A DNA stretch of 30,803 nt from an uncultured Acetatifactor sp. (GTDB taxonomy: Bacteria > Bacillota > Clostridia > Lachnospirales > Lachnospiraceae). The stretch is taken from assembly GCA_934394665.1 (NCBI GenBank), contig CAKRRS010000028.1, forward strand, positions 1-30,803. The letters run 5' to 3'. Below, piece by piece: positions 14,919-23,347 of this stretch; position 1 is the stretch's first letter; each line of letters starts with the position of its first letter. A program made the position numbers and the translations under genes. A model generated the notes under the pieces. That model saw only the letters and a program-made list of their open reading frames with translations, did no database searches and was not told where the DNA came from.

Positions 14919-16574
14919 CTACACGTTGAAGCAGCTTCCGCCCACAAATTCTCTGCACAGGGAATTATTGGGCAGGCTCTCGCTGGTCACCCCCAGAAAA
15001 TATTCCAGGAATTTCAAGAGTCTCTTGGCCTCATAGTATTCCGGGTCTCCTTTGTCGATCTGGAACAATAGCGGCTCTGCGAACTGTTTTAAGACTGCCA
15101 GTTCATAGATCAATACGGAGTTGAACATAGCATCTGCATCTTCCTGGAAGGGGAAAATATTCTGTTCTTCGCCTCTGCGCACAGATCCCCACATACCGAT
15201 GGTTCTTCTGGCATCCGCACCTCTGGTTCTGGCATCTCTTACCATACGGCGAAGGAGTCTGCCGTCCGTGGTGGGAATCCGGTTGTGTTCATCAATATTA
15301 ATATTGGTCAGTGCACTGATATAAATCTTATATTTGCTTTCTTCCGGAAGCGCATAAGAAGTTTTCTCATTTAATCCATGGATACCTTCGATGACCAGAA
15401 TATCATCCGGTCCTAACTGTTTATAATTTCCTTTATATTCCCGTTTCCCGGTCTTGAAATTAAAGGCCGGAAGTTCCACGCGCTCCCCTGCCAGCAGTCT
15501 GCACATGTCCTCATTGAACTGTTTTACATCAATAGCTTCCAGACACTCAAAATTGTAGTCCCCGTTTTCGTCTCTCGGTGTAAACTCTCTGTCGACAAAA
15601 TAGTCGTCCAGTCCGATGGGGTGCGGTGTTTTTCCGAGGGTCCGCAGTTGTATGGACAATCTGTGGGAAAAGCTGGTCTTGCCGGAAGAAGAAGGGCCGG
15701 CGATCATAACGAATTTTACACCGCCTCTGCTGATGATATCTTTCGCGATTTCACCGATCTTACGTTCCTGTTCTGCCTCCTGTACCAGAATCAGCTCGCT
15801 CAAAGATCCGCTGCAGATCTGGTCATTTAGATCCCCCACAGTCTCAATGCCGATCTTTTTTCCCCATTCTTCGGATTCCTTCAGTGTCTGAAACAGTTTC
15901 TTCTGCTCCACAAAAGGTTTTACCAGGGTAGGTTCCTTCTTATCCGGCAAAAGAAGCATAAAACCCTCGTCGTATGCGATGACATCAAACCACTTCACAT
16001 AGCCGGCATTGGGTAGCATATATCCGTAGTAGTAGTCATAATAGCCATCCATCTCATAAATATTTACAAAAGAACCTCTGCGATAGCGGAACAGCTTTTC
16101 CTTATCCTTCATTCCTTCTCTGTGGAACAGTTCCATCGCATTATCCAGAGAATATGACCTCTTTAAAAACGGTGTCTTCGCTTCTACCAACTCTCTCATT
16201 CTGTCCCGGATCTTTTCCGCATTTTCTGCCGTTGCGGCGATCTGTCCCTTGGGGGAAATATAGGAACCGTTGCCGATGGCAAACTCCACGCGGCAGCTCT
16301 GCACTGCATCTCTGCCGAATACATCAAATACCGCTTTCAAAAACAGCATTGTGGCAGAACGCACATAGGTCTTGTTCCCCACATCATCTTTCAGTGTAAA
16401 AAATGTGATTTCACAATCTCTGGTCAGTTTCTTAAACAGTTCTCTGATTTTTCCGTCTCTTGCTGCCAGTGCGATCAGATTGTCATATTCTTTTTGATAA
16501 TCATTGGCTACCTCTTCATAAGTAGTGCCCTGCGGATATTGTCTCTCTTCTCCGTTTATCTTCACTGTGAACAT
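14919..16574 (-). CDS. Nucleoside (uridine) kinase family protein with TGS and ThrRS-like N-terminal domains
   Basis: 551 residues from the ATG at 16574, which has a GGGTGAG site upstream; an in-frame ATG 17 codons earlier would add a basic tail and overlap trmK. Residues 1-60 look like a TGS domain (MFTVKINGEERQYPQGTTYE) and about 60-200 like the second domain of threonyl-tRNA synthetase. The kinase domain starts near 285 with Walker A GPSSSGKT (293-300), then LDDYFVDR and a GIHGLNE segment as in uridine kinase/phosphoribulokinase. This architecture is widespread in Clostridia and usually annotated as uridine or nucleoside kinase. The substrate is not certain, and the role of the RNA-binding-like front end is unknown. 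It starts 47 bases after the trmK stop, so it is probably in the rpoD-trmK operon. Confidence 0.85.
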   Translation of the reverse strand: MFTVKINGEERQYPQGTTYEEVANDYQKEYDNLIALAARDGKIRELFKKLTRDCEITFFTLKDDVGNKTYVRSATMLFLKAVFDVFGRDAVQSCRVEFAIGNGSYISPKGQIAATAENAEKIRDRMRELVEAKTPFLKRSYSLDNAMELFHREGMKDKEKLFRYRRGSFVNIYEMDGYYDYYYGYMLPNAGYVKWFDVIAYDEGFMLLLPDKKEPTLVKPFVEQKKLFQTLKESEEWGKKIGIETVGDLNDQICSGSLSELILVQEAEQERKIGEIAKDIISRGGVKFVMIAGPSSSGKTSFSHRLSIQLRTLGKTPHPIGLDDYFVDREFTPRDENGDYNFECLEAIDVKQFNEDMCRLLAGERVELPAFNFKTGKREYKGNYKQLGPDDILVIEGIHGLNEKTSYALPEESKYKIYISALTNINIDEHNRIPTTDGRLLRRMVRDARTRGADARRTIGMWGSVRRGEEQNIFPFQEDADAMFNSVLIYELAVLKQFAEPLLFQIDKGDPEYYEAKRLLKFLEYFLGVTSESLPNNSLCREFVGGSCFNV

Positions 16575-16621
16575 TTTTCTCACCCTGTCCTTCTGTAATC
16601 TGTGATTCACAAATTTCCTTT

Positions 16622-17410
16622 TCAATGCCCATCCAGACCATTATCATACCATTCCAGTGCACGGGCAAGCAACGCAATCTCCTCTTCGATCTCTGTCCTT
16701 CGCTGCAGGGTCTTCGGGTTCTCCGCATCTGCCTTTTCCTGCAAATACGCTGCGATCTGTCTGCGGTCAGCCAGTGTTTTCTCCAGATACTCTCCAAGGA
16801 TCCGGTTCCTGCCCGTAAGCAGCTTTCCGCCATACTGCATTGCAAGCCTAAGGAACGTGCTGTCCGCTTCTCCTCCCAGCCAGGATTCCGTCACTGCTTC
16901 ACGCACTGTGTTCTCCGACATTTCTCCCAGCCGGCGCACCTTCATCATAAAATAATATTTTCCTTCTTCGTAGATGATATTCTCATCCAGCAGAAGATAT
17001 CCCTCCGCCATCAGGAATTCCCGGAAATGGGGAATCTCCGACTGCGGCTGCAGGATCAGTTCCCTGAAGCTTTCCGCCTGCACCCTGCCTTCCGTCAGGA
17101 TCTTCTCCATCAGCGGACCTCCCATGCCGGCACAGATCATGCCGTCCGCTTCTCCCACTTCCAGATCTTTCAGACCGTCGGAAAGTCTTGTCGTAATCTT
17201 GTCCTGCAGACCATATTCCCGGATATGTTCTTTAGCACGGTCAAGAGGACCGGACCGTACATCCATGGCGATCACCCTGGGGGAAATGCCCTTCTGTACG
17301 AGATAGACGGATACAAAACCATGGTCACACCCCACATCCGTTATCACGGTGCCGGGTGTGACCATGTCTGTCAAAGCCTGCATTCGATTGGATAATACAA
17401 CCTCCGCCAT
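16622..17410 (-). CDS. trmK: tRNA (adenine(22)-N(1))-methyltransferase
   Basis: A 262-residue Rossmann methyltransferase. The SAM-binding motif I is TDVGCDHGFVSVYL (about 24-37), followed by AMDVRSGPLDRAK and the typical ICAGMGGPLMEKIL segment. The C-terminal part (about 170-255) is a helical coiled-coil domain, as in B. subtilis TrmK (YqfN), which methylates A22 in the D-loop of tRNAs. The ATG overlaps the rpoD stop by one base (TAATG), so the two are translationally coupled. The rpoD-trmK pairing is common in Firmicutes and supports the call. Confidence 0.92.
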   Translation of the reverse strand: MAEVVLSNRMQALTDMVTPGTVITDVGCDHGFVSVYLVQKGISPRVIAMDVRSGPLDRAKEHIREYGLQDKITTRLSDGLKDLEVGEADGMICAGMGGPLMEKILTEGRVQAESFRELILQPQSEIPHFREFLMAEGYLLLDENIIYEEGKYYFMMKVRRLGEMSENTVREAVTESWLGGEADSTFLRLAMQYGGKLLTGRNRILGEYLEKTLADRRQIAAYLQEKADAENPKTLQRRTEIEEEIALLARALEWYDNGLDGH

Positions 17411-18522
17411 TAGTCCAGATAATCCTTCAGCTTACGGCTGCGGCTGGGATGGCGCAGTTTTCTAAGCGCTTTTGCTTCGATCTGACGGATACGCTCACGG
17501 GTAACGTTGAACTCCCGTCCTACCTCTTCCAGGGTACGGGCACGTCCGTCATCCAGACCGAAACGAAGTCGTAATACCTTCTGTTCTCTCTCTGTCAGGG
17601 TACCAAGCACCTCCACCAGCTGCTCTTTCAGCAAGGTAAATGCTGCGGCATCTGCAGGAACAGGCACATTATCGTCCTGAATGAAATCACCCAGATGGCT
17701 GTCTTCCTCTTCACCGATAGGCGTCTCTAAGGATACCGGCTCCTGGCTGATTTTTAAGATCTCACGCACTCTGTCTACGGGCATGTTCATCTCTGCCGCG
17801 ATCTCTTCGGGGGTCGGTTCTCTGCCGAGCTCCTGCAGCAGCTGTCTGCTCACGCGGATCAGTTTATTGATGGTCTCTACCATATGCACGGGAATACGAA
17901 TGGTTCTCGCCTGGTCTGCAATGGCTCTGGTGATGGCCTGACGGATCCACCATGTTGCATAGGTAGAGAACTTGTATCCCTTTCTGTAATCGAATTTTTC
18001 TACCGCCTTGATCAGACCTAAGTTCCCCTCCTGAATCAGGTCTAAGAACAGCATTCCACGACCCACATATCTCTTGGCAATGCTGACTACCAGTCGTAAG
18101 TTGGCTTCTGCCAGACGCTTTTTCGCCTCCTGGTCGCCTTCCTCCATTCTCTGCGCCAGTTCGATCTCTTCTTCTGCGCTTAACAGAGGCACTTTACCGA
18201 TTTCCTTCAGATACATACGAACAGGGTCTTCGATGCTGACACCTTCCGGTACGGATAAGTCGATGTTCTCCACATCCACTTCGTCCTCATCGGTCAGAAT
18301 GATCTCTTCATCATTGATATCATCGTCATCGGTGATACGCAGTACATCTACGTTGTTCTGGTCCAGATATTCCAGAACCTTCTCCATCTGTTCCTCTTCC
18401 AGAGGCATGTCCGCGAAGAAGTCACTGATTTCCTGATACTCCAGCACATTCTTTTTCTTTTTTGCCATACTCAGGAGCTCTTTTATCTTCTCCGCAAATT
18501 TTGCCTGTGTGTTTTCATCCAT
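17410..18522 (-). CDS. rpoD: RNA polymerase primary sigma factor (sigma-70/SigA)
   Basis: 370 residues. Region 1.1-like N-terminus followed by a very acidic stretch (about 63-92, DDDDINDEE). Region 1.2 begins near [11 protein letters not shown]. Region 2 contains [16 protein letters not shown] and [20 protein letters not shown], which binds the -10 box. Region 3 is [17 protein letters not shown], and region 4.2 ends with [20 protein letters not shown], the -35 recognition helix. The large non-conserved insert of E. coli RpoD is absent, as in Firmicutes SigA. The gene is 120 bases from dnaG and overlaps trmK; dnaG-rpoD is the classic macromolecular synthesis operon order. Confidence 0.97.
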   Translation of the reverse strand: MDENTQAKFAEKIKELLSMAKKKKNVLEYQEISDFFADMPLEEEQMEKVLEYLDQNNVDVLRITDDDDINDEEIILTDEDEVDVENIDLSVPEGVSIEDPVRMYLKEIGKVPLLSAEEEIELAQRMEEGDQEAKKRLAEANLRLVVSIAKRYVGRGMLFLDLIQEGNLGLIKAVEKFDYRKGYKFSTYATWWIRQAITRAIADQARTIRIPVHMVETINKLIRVSRQLLQELGREPTPEEIAAEMNMPVDRVREILKISQEPVSLETPIGEEEDSHLGDFIQDDNVPVPADAAAFTLLKEQLVEVLGTLTEREQKVLRLRFGLDDGRARTLEEVGREFNVTRERIRQIEAKALRKLRHPSRSRKLKDYLD

Positions 18523-18575
18523 TTTCGTGGTTCCATCCTTTCATTGCCATTATTTATAGCCAAATTTCGTATCTT

Positions 18576-18604
18576 TTATAACTATAGCAGAAGCGTTTTC
18601 GCAA
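18576..18604 (-). promoter_or_regulatory. Possible internal promoter before rpoD
   Basis: In the 120-base dnaG-rpoD gap, TTGCGA (18604-18599) and TTATAA (18581-18576) are 17 bases apart on the minus strand. The -35 box lies in the loop of an inverted repeat, GAAGCGT/ACGCTTC (arms 18590-18596 and 18608-18614). Extra promoters before rpoD are known in other bacteria; the -10 match here is only fair. Confidence 0.3.
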
Positions 18605-18642
18605 ATTACGCTTCAAATAGCTGTTTTCCCCATGATTTTCTC

Positions 18643-20418
18643 CTAAGACTCCAGAGAAATGTGGGCTCGTTGTAATTCTTCCAGTGCTTTTTTGCCTTCC
18701 ACCGCCTGTTTTACAGCATTGACATCGGTTCCCAGATTTGCCATATAGTACTGATAACTGTTACGTTTCACCGCCACCAGAATATCATGAAAGGCTCTTT
18801 CTCTCTCCTGTCTGGTAGACAGCTCCGGAAGCGTGGTATGAAACAATTCCGCTGCCTGTCGCTGTTCCTCTTCGTCTTCAAACATGCTGATGATTCCCGC
18901 CGGCTGGAATTTCCCCTGTTCCAATTCCTCGAACATCCTCTCAGCCACCTTGCGGTAAAGCTCTTCGGTAAAATCATCTAACGTGATATATTTCTGTACG
19001 ATCCGGTATAGAGAAGGATCATCGCCAATCCAGGTAATCAACAGGCGCTGCGACCTGCGGCCGCCCTCCGCCGGATCACTCTTATTCTGCACACCGCTTC
19101 TGGGTCTTTGGATCGGTTTTGCCAGACCGGTCTGGGATGCATAACCGATGACCATTTTTCTCAAATCATCCGGCCGGATCAAATATTTCTCCGCAACTGC
19201 CTGCAAATAATTCTCCCGTTCCAGATCCTCGGAAAATTCACATAGCTTCTGCGCGATCTCACGGTGAAACTTCGTCCTCTGCTCCGGATCACTCTGATCG
19301 TATTGCTCACTCAGAATCCGGATCTCAAAATAAAAGCTGTTCTCCGCCTGGTCGATTCTCTCCTGGAAGGCTTCTTTTCCCAGATTCTTGATAAATTCAT
19401 CCGGGTCTTTATACGGCCGCATATTGATGACCCTGCCGGTCAGCCCCGCTTCCCGTAAAATGCCGATTCCCCGCAGTGCCGCTTTGGTTCCGGCACCGTC
19501 ACTGTCATAGGCCAACAAAATATTGTCCGCGTACCGGTGCAGGAGATTCGCCTGTTCCACGGTAAATGCCGTTCCCAGAGATGCCACTGCCTGTGTGAAT
19601 CCTGCCTGATGCATGGCAATCACATCCATATAGCCTTCGCACAGGATAATATTGCCTGTTCTGGCGGTTCTGGCAAAATTTAACCCATACAGGTTCCGCC
19701 TTTTATCGAAGATCATGGTCTCGGGTGAATTCAGATATTTCGGTTCCCCGTCTCCCATGACTCTGCCGCCGAAGCCGATGACCCGGTGATTGATATCCTG
19801 TATGGGGAACATGACTCTGTTCCAGAACTGACTCCGTAAGCCCCGTTGTTCGGAAAATACCGCCAGTCCGGAATCCTTGATCTCTTCATCACTGAAACCT
19901 TTTTTCCGCAGATACTGCACCACCATCTCACCGTTTTTGCCGGCATATCCCAGTCCAAAACGGTGCATGGTCTCATCCGTCAGTTTCCGCTCGGTAAGAT
20001 ATCGCATTCCTACTTCGCCATGCGGATCACGCAGCATATAATAAAAATATTTTGCCGCTTCCTTATTCACTTCCAACAGGCGCAGACGTTTTCCTGCTTT
20101 TCTCTTCTGCTCCGGTGTTTCCTCGATCTCAGGAAGCTTTACACCCGCACGGTCTGCCAGACTCTTAATTGCTTCCGGGAAGGTGTCATTTTCATACTTC
20201 ATAAGAAACGTATAGACATTCCCACTGGCATGACAGCCGAAGCAATAATACATCTGCTTACCGGGCGACACCGAGAAAGAAGGTGTTTTCTCATTATGAA
20301 AGGGACAGCAGCCCCAATAGTTGCTTCCCTTTTTTTTCAATGTGACATAACCGGAAATCACATCCACGATGTCATTTCTGGCTCTGACTTCTTCTACCAG
20401 TTCTTCAGGGTAATACAC
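18643..20418 (-). CDS. dnaG: DNA primase
   Basis: A 591-residue primase. The CHC2-type zinc finger is C38PFH41 with C59FGC62, the catalytic core contains PIQDINHRVIGFGGRV, and the TOPRIM fold has LCEGYMDVIA and LLAYDSDGAGTKA with the metal-binding acidic residues. The C-terminal part (about 440-591) corresponds to the helicase-binding domain. It makes RNA primers for the replication fork. Translation starts at a GTG (20418) with GGAG eight bases upstream. The gene is 29 bases after the dGTPase-like gene and upstream of rpoD. Confidence 0.97.
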   Translation of the reverse strand: MYYPEELVEEVRARNDIVDVISGYVTLKKKGSNYWGCCPFHNEKTPSFSVSPGKQMYYCFGCHASGNVYTFLMKYENDTFPEAIKSLADRAGVKLPEIEETPEQKRKAGKRLRLLEVNKEAAKYFYYMLRDPHGEVGMRYLTERKLTDETMHRFGLGYAGKNGEMVVQYLRKKGFSDEEIKDSGLAVFSEQRGLRSQFWNRVMFPIQDINHRVIGFGGRVMGDGEPKYLNSPETMIFDKRRNLYGLNFARTARTGNIILCEGYMDVIAMHQAGFTQAVASLGTAFTVEQANLLHRYADNILLAYDSDGAGTKAALRGIGILREAGLTGRVINMRPYKDPDEFIKNLGKEAFQERIDQAENSFYFEIRILSEQYDQSDPEQRTKFHREIAQKLCEFSEDLERENYLQAVAEKYLIRPDDLRKMVIGYASQTGLAKPIQRPRSGVQNKSDPAEGGRRSQRLLITWIGDDPSLYRIVQKYITLDDFTEELYRKVAERMFEELEQGKFQPAGIISMFEDEEEQRQAAELFHTTLPELSTRQERERAFHDILVAVKRNSYQYYMANLGTDVNAVKQAVEGKKALEELQRAHISLES

Positions 20419-20447
20419 TCTTTTTACTCCGTTTGCTTACTACTACA

Positions 20448-21452
20448 CTATCTCTGCCAGGATTTTGGTATGTAAATATCCTCGTATACCGCGATTGCGT
20501 AACGATCCGTCATGGCTCCCACGTAATCGCAGACCACCTTTTCTCTCGGTTCTCCGACAGACAACAGATTCAGGTATTCTTCCGGCAGATCCTCCAGATG
20601 CTTCAGGAAATGCTGATATAAGGTCTCCATCAGCATCTCTGCCTTCCCCTCTTCACTCTTCGCCACAGGATTTTTATATACTCTCTCAAACATAAACTGT
20701 CGGATGTTTTTCATGGCTTCCGCCACAGGCTCTGACATCACAATGTCGTCTTTATCCATACTGTTGGTCACAATATCATGGATAAAATGATCCAGACGTT
20801 CCGTAGGACTGCTACCGATCACCTCGCAGATTTCCTTCGGCACATCCGCTTCCGTCAGGATTCCCCCACGGATCGCGTCGTCCATATCATGATGAATATA
20901 AGCAATTTTATCGGAAAGCCTGACGATCTTGCCTTCCAGGGTATGCGGTTTTCCAATGGTCTGGTGATTGCGGATACCGTCCCGCACTTCATAAGTTAAG
21001 TTCAGTCCCTTGCCGTCCTTTTCCAGCAGATCTACCGTACGGACGCTCTGCTCGGCATGCTCAAATCCGAACGGACAGACTTTATTCAGCGCCCGTTCAC
21101 CGGCATGTCCGAACGGCGTATGCCCCAGGTCATGCCCCAGTGCGATGGCTTCCACCAGATCCTCATTCAGTTTCAAAGCTTTGGCTATGGTTCTCGCCGT
21201 CTGCGATACCTCCAGCGTATGCGTCAGTCTGGTGCGGTAATGATCTCCTTCCGGCGTCAGAAATACCTGCGTCTTATCCTTGAGTCTGCGGAATGCCTTA
21301 CAATGAATAATACGGTCTCTGTCTCTCTGAAACACCGGTCGGATATCGCACTGCTCCTCCGGTCTCAGACGCCCTTTTGAGTTCACACTTAAGGACGCAT
21401 ATGGACTTAAATAATCCTTTTCCCACTGTTCCAAGCTTTCTCTGATCGTCAT
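20448..21452 (-). CDS. dgt: Deoxyguanosinetriphosphate triphosphohydrolase-like HD protein
   Basis: A 334-residue HD-superfamily protein. RTRLTHTLEVSQTAR (His78) and GHDLGHTPFGHAGE (His107, Asp108) are the metal-binding HD motifs, and LSDKIAYIHHDMDDA supplies the last Asp. The N-terminus FQRDRDRIIHCKAFRRLKDK is the typical dGTPase entry. The family hydrolyses dNTPs to deoxynucleosides and triphosphate; the substrate range of this short, E. coli-unlike form is usually broader or unknown. The start has GGAGG four bases upstream. It leads the dgt-dnaG-rpoD-trmK block, and the link between nucleotide pool control and priming fits that context. Confidence 0.93.
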   Translation of the reverse strand: MTIRESLEQWEKDYLSPYASLSVNSKGRLRPEEQCDIRPVFQRDRDRIIHCKAFRRLKDKTQVFLTPEGDHYRTRLTHTLEVSQTARTIAKALKLNEDLVEAIALGHDLGHTPFGHAGERALNKVCPFGFEHAEQSVRTVDLLEKDGKGLNLTYEVRDGIRNHQTIGKPHTLEGKIVRLSDKIAYIHHDMDDAIRGGILTEADVPKEICEVIGSSPTERLDHFIHDIVTNSMDKDDIVMSEPVAEAMKNIRQFMFERVYKNPVAKSEEGKAEMLMETLYQHFLKHLEDLPEEYLNLLSVGEPREKVVCDYVGAMTDRYAIAVYEDIYIPKSWQR

Positions 21453-21605
21453 AGTTCCTCCTGCCCCTACTCTTAATATTCTGTGCCTATCCGGAAAATC
21501 CTTTTCTCTGATTCAAAAAAGTAAAAATTTGCGCAAACTTTGAACCAGCCTTCCGGATCAAAACTTTCAAGTGTTCCAAAAACAGAATATGCAAGTTGCA
21601 ATACA

Positions 21606-22514
21606 TTATCTGCACAAAGAATAGATAAACTCTGCATTCTTATCCATTGCCTCGCCGGCCTTTTTGAACGGAGACATCTGGAACACATGCCACATTCCGG
21701 GGAATCTGTCGATATGTGCGGATACTCCGGCTTTGAGCAGATTTTTATACAATCGCAGGGAATCATCTAACAGGATCTCATTCTCTCCCACCTGGATGTA
21801 TACCGGCGGAAATCCGTGAAAATCTCCATATAATGGGGAAATATACGGATCGGTCAGATCTCTGTCCGGAGCATAGGCTTGGGTCATGCGGTCAATGTAC
21901 GCTTTGTCCAGTACCGGATCCACCTCCGCCTTGGTCTGAAATGTCTTCCCCTCACCGGTCAGATCCGTCCAGGGAGACATCAGCACAATTCCACGCGGAA
22001 GCAGTCTCGCCTGCTCTTTTAACTTTAACACCAGAGAAAGCGCCAGATTGCCTCCTGCGGAATCTCCTGTGATGATCACATCCCTCGCTCCGTACCCCAG
22101 AAGCATCAGATAATTCCATGCCTTCATAGCATCCTCTGTGGCTGCCGGATACGGATGTTCAGGTGCCAGACGATAATCGAAACACAGCACATCCATAGAA
22201 GTCCCGGATGCCAGCTTGGAAGTCAATGTTCTGGCATAGATACTGCTGCCTGTGGAATATCCGCCGCCATGACAATGCAGGATCACGTACTTTTTCATAT
22301 GTGCCCGGTTGACGCCGACCCATTCCGCATCCATTCCCTCGATATTTACGGGACGATACTGGATCTCTTTACTGTTGCTTAACAGTTCCCCGATATGATC
22401 CTGTGACTGTCTGTGTTTTTCCAGATCCGGGTTCTCCACCAGCCCGTGTGCCCTACGGATCAGCTGCATCAGATTCTGATTGTTCTTCTCACTGTTTTTC
22501 CCTACCAGTGCCAT
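21606..22514 (-). CDS. HSL-family alpha/beta hydrolase (esterase-like)
   Basis: 302 residues from the ATG at 22514, chosen because GGAGGA precedes it; the frame is open further upstream but overlaps the next gene. It has the hormone-sensitive-lipase oxyanion motif HGGGY (82-86), the nucleophile elbow GDSAGG (Ser152), VGENEILLDD where the catalytic acid sits (Glu246 at the usual Asp position), and the catalytic His276 in GMWHVFQ. Members hydrolyse short acyl esters. No signal peptide, so it is probably cytoplasmic. It follows a zinc-ribbon membrane protein by 20 bases and a condensation-like acyltransferase, suggesting a shared pathway of making and removing acyl esters; the substrate is unknown. 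Confidence 0.88.
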   Translation of the reverse strand: MALVGKNSEKNNQNLMQLIRRAHGLVENPDLEKHRQSQDHIGELLSNSKEIQYRPVNIEGMDAEWVGVNRAHMKKYVILHCHGGGYSTGSSIYARTLTSKLASGTSMDVLCFDYRLAPEHPYPAATEDAMKAWNYLMLLGYGARDVIITGDSAGGNLALSLVLKLKEQARLLPRGIVLMSPWTDLTGEGKTFQTKAEVDPVLDKAYIDRMTQAYAPDRDLTDPYISPLYGDFHGFPPVYIQVGENEILLDDSLRLYKNLLKAGVSAHIDRFPGMWHVFQMSPFKKAGEAMDKNAEFIYSLCR

Positions 22515-22534
22515 AGATTCCTCCTGTGAAATGA

Positions 22535-23239
22535 TTAAAAGTGTAGTCGTCTTCTCACTGCATTGCGCAGTCTTCTCTTCGACAAAAGTGTTGCAATGGT
22601 AATATCCACGATCACGCAGATTGTCAGTACGATTGCCGACCAGCGAAGCGACATATTCTGCTCCAGAAAACGGTCGATCAGAAGTTCCAGTCCCACGCAC
22701 AGGATTGCCACGCCGGAGATCAGATACAGTGCGCCGGTCAAAAATGACATCGGAAGCTTCCGGATGCAGAACGTCACAGTCTCCACCACTGCCGTTACCA
22801 GCAATACGATCCAGATCCCCAATCCATAGAACCAGCCGTTATGCCCTGTCAGATAGGTCAAAAGGTACAAATAAACAATAACCGCCACACCGTCCAGCAA
22901 AATTGACAGATAAACCGGCTGCCTCGTATAGATAACCACCGGAATCATGATCACCCATAACACTAAAAACACTCCGATCACCGCCAGTGACCATAGGTTG
23001 TCCCGGAATGCAAAAGCATTCAAAAGGCCGCACGTTACAGCGGTCGCCAGTACGATGACCGTCAGCAATACTCCTAAATCTTTTCTTTTTACAACCTCTA
23101 CCTGTCCCTTTTCCTCCGGGAACGGAGACGGCTGCGCCGCCGGATCCGGTGCTCCGGGATGATAGACCGGCGTATTACACAACGGGCATCTGGTTGCCGA
23201 AGCATCCAGCTCCACACCACAATTCACACAATATGACAT
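22535..23239 (-). CDS. Zinc-ribbon polytopic membrane protein (DUF6320-like)
   Basis: 234 residues from the ATG at 23239, which has AAAGGA upstream; an in-frame ATG 26 codons earlier gives an unlikely basic tail. The N-terminus SYCVNCGVELDASATRCPLC holds four cysteines (C4, C7, C18, C21) of a zinc ribbon. A Pro-rich linker leads to about six hydrophobic membrane segments from residue 55, and the end is basic (SKRRLRNAVRRRLHF). I believe it matches DUF6320 proteins, which accompany acyltransferases, but that is from memory. It sits between the hydrolase and the acyltransferase and may anchor or regulate them. Molecular function unknown. Confidence 0.75.
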   Translation of the reverse strand: MSYCVNCGVELDASATRCPLCNTPVYHPGAPDPAAQPSPFPEEKGQVEVVKRKDLGVLLTVIVLATAVTCGLLNAFAFRDNLWSLAVIGVFLVLWVIMIPVVIYTRQPVYLSILLDGVAVIVYLYLLTYLTGHNGWFYGLGIWIVLLVTAVVETVTFCIRKLPMSFLTGALYLISGVAILCVGLELLIDRFLEQNMSLRWSAIVLTICVIVDITIATLLSKRRLRNAVRRRLHF

Positions 23240-23347
23240 AGTTTTCCTTTCTGTCTGCTTTCCTTTTTTAGTTTCGTCGAAAAAACGATCGGGGAACTTA
23301 TTTTTCATAAGGGGCAAACTTTCAATTGCAACATTCTATTCTGCATT

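Noticed and set aside
21473..21766. A 97-codon minus-strand frame overlapping the end of the hydrolase gene
   Set aside because: Its first half is the wrong frame of the hydrolase. The tail looks protein-like but has no start signal of its own.
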